A DNA stretch of 64,000 nt from Bacteroidetes bacterium UBA2364 (lineage in GTDB: Bacteria; Bacteroidota; Rhodothermia; Rhodothermales; UBA2364): positions 11,333 through 75,332 of the forward strand of contig DDTM01000086.1 in the NCBI GenBank assembly GCA_002344075.1. Direction: 5' to 3'. The notes below the pieces were generated by a model. The model worked only from the letters and a program-made list of their open reading frames with translations, made no database searches and was not told the DNA's origin. The position numbers and the translations under genes were made by a program. Shown here in pieces: positions 40,301-46,300 of the stretch (position 1 is its first letter; each line of letters opens with the position of its first letter).

Positions 40301-43300
40301 CTGGTTCGGACGGATCGGGTCTGGTAGGTTCACGACACCTGTTGCAGGCCATGCGGCAAAAGCACCACCATCCACACTGTATTCTGGATTTTCGAGCACG
40401 CCCGTGATGCCTGGATCGCGTAATACCGCTTGCTTGGCATCTGCCGGCCCAATGTTTTGCACCGTAATGGTGTAAGAGAGGGATTCTCCCGGATTGGCTA
40501 CGGCCTTATCTACCCGCTTGTAAATGCGGAGGTCGGCGGTGGAATCCGGAACAATTTCGTCTTCATCGCAGGTCGGATCATTATCGCATGGCTGTTGAGG
40601 ATCATCCGACCCATTGACAATTGCAATATTTTTATACGGACCATTTGCAAGCACTCTTGTAACCATCGTCAGTACAGGCGTGGTATTGGCCGCTACATCT
40701 CCCACCGTCCAGATATGGGTGGCAGGATTATATGAGCCTTGTGTTGCTGTGCTGCTTACATACTGAAGACCAGCTGGAAGTTGATCTGTCACCTCCGTTG
40801 CATAGGAGGTTCCCGGACCAGTATTCGTCAGTCTGATCGTCCATGTCACGTTTTGACCTACAGCTACACGACGACGGTTAGGGGTTTTGGTAATGGTCAA
40901 GTTCGGTGGTAAGTAGATCCCAAAGTCCACCGTATAGTTCGCATTTGCGTCTGGCGTGGTATCGGCCAAGCCCGGTGTAGCACCTTCGCCCGTAGGCTGA
41001 TTGCCCGGCGTAAGTGTAACAGGTTGTGCGCGAACCGTTGCCGACCCGATCAATACCGTACCGTTATCGTCCATGTCGTCTCGGTCGGAGTCAGGATCAC
41101 CGGCATCTACCGTACTGGAACGATAGTTTGGCGGCATTACAATTTCTACGATATAGGTATCTGCCCCAATGTCTTTGAACAGGTAGAAACCTTGTGCATT
41201 CGTGGTTGTGGTGGCCAATGCTGGCCCGTCTGGATTACCATCGTTGTTGCTATCTTTGTAGAGACGAACAGGGATATTGGCAACACCCGGCTCGGTTCCA
41301 TCTTTGCTACCGTTGTTGTTGCGGTCTTCCCAAACATGGTTCCCCAAGGAAACAGGTTGATAGATCCCAAAGTCCACGGTATAGTTTCCATTAAGATCCG
41401 AGACCGAATCAGAGAGACCCGGTGTAGGCAATTCGCCAACAGGTTCGCTGTTGATAACCAAGGTTACGGGCAAGGCACGGATTGCGCCGCCGCCATTTCC
41501 AACCCCGTTGTCATCCAAATCGTCGGCATCGGTGTCTGCATCACCTGCATCTGGTGCTGATGAAACATAGCCGGCAGGTGCAACAATTTCAACAATATAG
41601 GTATCTGGTGTCAGATCAGTAAAGAGGTAATACCCTTGTGCATTCGTGTTCATGGTCTTGATCGGCGCACCATCTGGAGACCCATCGTTGTTGCTGTCAC
41701 GGTACAGGTTTACCGGAACGTTGGCAATACCTGCTTCACCTGCATCTTCGATACCATTGTTGTTCGGGTCGTTCCATACGCGGTTTCCGAGTGACATCGC
41801 ACGCCATAGGCCAAAGTCCACCGTATAGTTGGCATTCGCATCGGGCGTGGTGTCTGTCCAGCCTGTGGTCGCACCTTCTCCTGTAGGCTCGGTACCTGGC
41901 ATCAACATCACATTGAAGGAACGAATCCGGCCATTGGTTAGAATTACCCCGTTGTCGTCGCTGTCATCGGTATCGGAATCAGGGTCACCTGCGTCAACCG
42001 TGCTGGAAGAATAACCAGCAGGTGGTACGATTTCCACGATGTAGGTATCTTCCGGCAAATTGGTGAATAAGTAGAAGCCCTGGCTATTCGTAACGGCCTG
42101 CGCAATTGGCGTCGGAGAATCCGGAGATTCATCTTTATCAGTATCTCTGTACAGATAAACGGTCACATTTCCGATACCATTTTCGGAACCTTCCTTCAAA
42201 CCGTTGTTATTGGTGTCTTCCCAAACGAGATTCCCCAATGACATCGGCTGCCAAATCCCAAAGTCTAAGGTATAGTTGGCATTTGCATCGGGCGTAGTGT
42301 CGCCGATAGCAGGCGTAGCAGGCTCTCCAACGGGTTGTGTACCACCGCTGAGGGTAACCGACTTACTGATGATCACGCCACCGGCAGTTCCAACCCCATT
42401 GTCATCCAAATCATCGCGGTCACTATCTGGGTCTCCAGCATCTGGCGTAGAAGAAACATAACCAGCAGGCGCGGTAACATCTACGATATACGTATTGGGT
42501 AAAAGATCAGTAAAGAGATAGTACCCTTGTGCATTCGTGGTTTGTGTGGCAAGGGCTGGGCCATCCGGCGTACCGTCGTTGTTGGCATCACGATAGAGAC
42601 GCACGGTTACATTCGACACGCCAATTTCGCTAGGATCGTCAATACCGTTGTTGTTGCGATCGTACCAAACGCGGTTTCCGAGGGAGAGCGGGCTATAGAA
42701 GCCAAAGTCCACGGTATAGTTGGCATTTCGATCGGTTACGGCATCTGCCCAACCCGGTGTAGCGGGTTCACCTTGCGGCTCTGTATCGGTAGCCAATGTC
42801 ACCGGATTGCTACGAACCTTTCCACCAGTTAGCACCACACCATTATCGTCGGCGTCGTCGGCGTCGGTATCAGGATCACCCGCATCTACGGTGCTGGAGA
42901 TATAACCCGTTGGCGGCATTACTTCCACGATATAGGTATCGGGTGCGAGGTCGGTAAAGAGGTAGTATCCATCGGTGTTCGTCAATACGGAGTTTAGCGC
43001 ACCACCATCCGGTGTTCCATCGTTATTGGTATCGCGATAGAGCGTTACCATGGCATTCGCGATACCCACTTCTGAAGGATCATTCAGACCGTTATTGTTT
43101 TCGTCGTACCAAACGCGGTTCCCCAGCGATAGAGACGGACGATAGAGACCAAAGTCTAAAGTATAGTTGGCGTTGTTATCGGAAGAACCATCAGTGTAGC
43201 CCGGCGTGGATGGCTCACCTGTTGGGGTAGCATCCGCCATGAGCATAATGGTTCCGCTTCGGATATTTCCACCTGCAGCACCAATACCGTTATCGTCGTT

Positions 43301-46300
43301 GTCGTCTGTATCTGTATTTGGGTTTACGGCATCTGGCGTAGAAGAAACATAAGTTGTAGGTGCAACCACCTCCACCATGTAACTATCTGCCAAAAGATTG
43401 GTGAAGAGATAGTATCCGGTCGAGTTCGTGGTTTGTATAGCAACAGCCGCCCCATCCGGCGTACCATTTTTGTCGGTATCACGGTATAGGCGAACGGTAA
43501 CACCAGAGGCCCCGTTTTCACCCGGATCCACTACACCGTTATTGTTTACATCATACCAAACCAAATTCCCCAACGACATCGGCTTCCAAATACCAAAGTC
43601 AACGGTATAGTTTGCATTTGCATCCGGCGTAGTATCAGCAATCCCCGGCGTGGCAGGCTCGCCCGTTGGCTGGGTTCCCGCCATCACCATTACATTGGTT
43701 GCCCGTACTTTATTGCCCGAAACTTGCGTCCCATTGTCGTCGAGATCGTCACGATCGGTATCTGGATCACCTGCATCTACGGTAGAAGAAGCATATCCGG
43801 TCGGGAGCATGATTTCTACGATGTAGGTATCCTCAAGTAAATTGGTAAAGAGGTAATATCCGTCCACATTGGTCGTGGTACTGGCTACTGGTGTCGAAGA
43901 GTCTGGCGTTTCGTCTTTATTGCTGTCTTTGTACAAGTTCACCATCACACCAGAGACACCCGTTTCTGCGGGCTGATTGATACCGTCGTTGTTCACATCG
44001 TTCCAAACGCGGTTACCCAGTGATACAGGTTGCCAGAGGCCAAAGTCAACGGTATAGTTACTGTTGTTATCTGGGGTACTATCCACCACGGTTCCAAGAA
44101 GATCCCCCGTAGGTTCTGCGTTCAACAAGAGATCTATAGGAAGCGACCGGTATTTTCCACCGACAAAGACCATTCCGTTGTCGTCAGAATCAATATCATT
44201 GTCAGGATCGCCCCCATCCACCGTAGAGGAAGTATATCCTGTAGGTGGCATAATTTCCACGATATAGGTATCTGGGGTCAGACCGGTAAAGATATAATAA
44301 CCTTGTGTGTTGGTCGTAGTAGTGGCAATTGAGGCGCCATCCGGCGTACCGTCGCGGTTGGTATCGCGGAATAGGCTTACCATCACATTTTGGATCCCGC
44401 TTTCTGTCGGGTCTATGATCCCGTTATTGTTCAGATCATACCAAACGCGGTTTCCTAGCGAAAGAGTGACAACATTGATCGCTGCCGGATCATGATCGTC
44501 TTCATCCACTTTCGTCGGATCAGTAACAGACTTATTGTCGTCAATTTTATCGTCGGTGAGTGTACCAACCTGTCCACCACGGTCATTTGAGGAATTGGTA
44601 TCCGGCGTAGAGTCCACATCCACTCCAGGGGTACCATCGGTCTTTTGTGCGGCAGAGATTTCAGCTACGTTCACCAATTGACCAGCGGTTGCCGTCGGAA
44701 GAACACGCAACGTTAGATCTACGGTTGTAGAAGCACCCATTGCGAGCGGTCCCGGAATCGTAATATTGGCATTGGAACCAGCAGCCGTCCAATCTGGGTC
44801 GTTCAACTGCATACCAGCCGGAATATAGTCGGTAACCTGAATGTTTTGGGCGGTAACCGAGCCTTGGTTATATATCGTGATCGTAAAGGTGACGTTATCG
44901 CCAGCGGCAACGGTTGGGGCTTGCCCTGTAGCCAAGGTTTTCTTCAACGCAAGGTCAAAGATTTGGGGCGGAGCCACGTTGATTTGCGCTGGATCGTGGT
45001 CATCTTCATCCGCCGGATTGGTGGCCGCATTGCCATCCACTTTGTCATCGGTGGTAGAGTTCGGTACGCCACCTGGATCATTGGATGGGTTATTGTCTGG
45101 AGTAGAATCTATATCGGTTCCACCCGTTGCTGCCGAGATTTCCGCAAAGTTGGTCAACGGACCTGTAGGAACCGCCGCACCGACACGCAGGATCAGATCC
45201 ACCGTCGTAGAGGCGCCAGCAGCCAAAGGTCCTGCAATGGTACGGGTGGCATTGGTTCCGGCGGCTGTCCAAGCTGGATCATTCAGTGTCATCCCTGTCG
45301 GAATATAATCCGTAATCGTTATATTTGTAGCCGGTGCTTGGCCTTGGTTATAGACAGTAATTGTAAAGGTTACGTTATCCCCTGGGAATACCGTGGCGGC
45401 TTGGCCTGTTGCCAAGGTTTTCTTCAGTGCAAGGTCAAAGACTGGGTTGACGGCGATGTCAGCATAGTCGTTATCGTCTTCATCGTCGGTCGGGTTTGCG
45501 GTACGGTTTTCCGTAATCACATCGTTTTTAACGCTTCCACCTGAAACAGAACCGTCGTTGGGATCGGTACCTGTTCCGGTAACATTGTCTATACCGGTAT
45601 TGGTATCCGGCGTAGAATCCACATCATCCCCACTATCCAACGATATTTCCGCCCAGTTCCGCATAATGGATTGTGTGGCATCTGTTACACGAACACGGAC
45701 ATCTATCTGTGCTGTATTACCCGGTGCCAGCGTATCCAAGAAGTTACAAGTCAAGACCTGACCACTCGGCGCACAGGCAAATCCGGTTCCTGTGGCATTA
45801 ATGTACTGCATACCGCTCGGGATCTGATCGGTCACAGAGAATGTACCAGATGGCGCAGAACCTTGATTAAAGACCGTCACCACATAGTCCACAAAATCAC
45901 CCTGATTTACAGGGTTGGCCTGTCCGGCCGCAAGGGTCTTACGAAGCGCAAGGTCGTACACCTGAACGCCTGCCACGTCTTCGTAATCATTATCGTCTTC
46001 GTCATCATTTCCAGTGTAGTCTATGTTGTTGTGGTTATTCACTACGTCGTTAGGATCGGTACCCGTTCCGGTTAAGTCGTCTTTACCCGTATTGGAGTCG
46101 GGTGTCGAGTCGCGATCATCACCGCTATCGGAGGAAATTTCCGCCCAGTTCCGGAAAGGACCTTTGGTGGCATCAACCAAGTTGAGGCGGAGATTGATTG
46201 TGGCCGTAGCGCCCACCGCTATACCAGCGGCATGGGTACAAGAAACTGCACCTGCCAAGTTCGGCGTTCCACAGACAAAACCAGAACCACTTGCAGTTAC

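Noticed and set aside
40913..44464. SdrD-B repeats as evidence of transfer from a Gram-positive pathogen
   Set aside because: There is no LPXTG anchor, the flanks are T9SS-type, and SdrD-B-like domains are widespread in Bacteroidota and Planctomycetes surface proteins.
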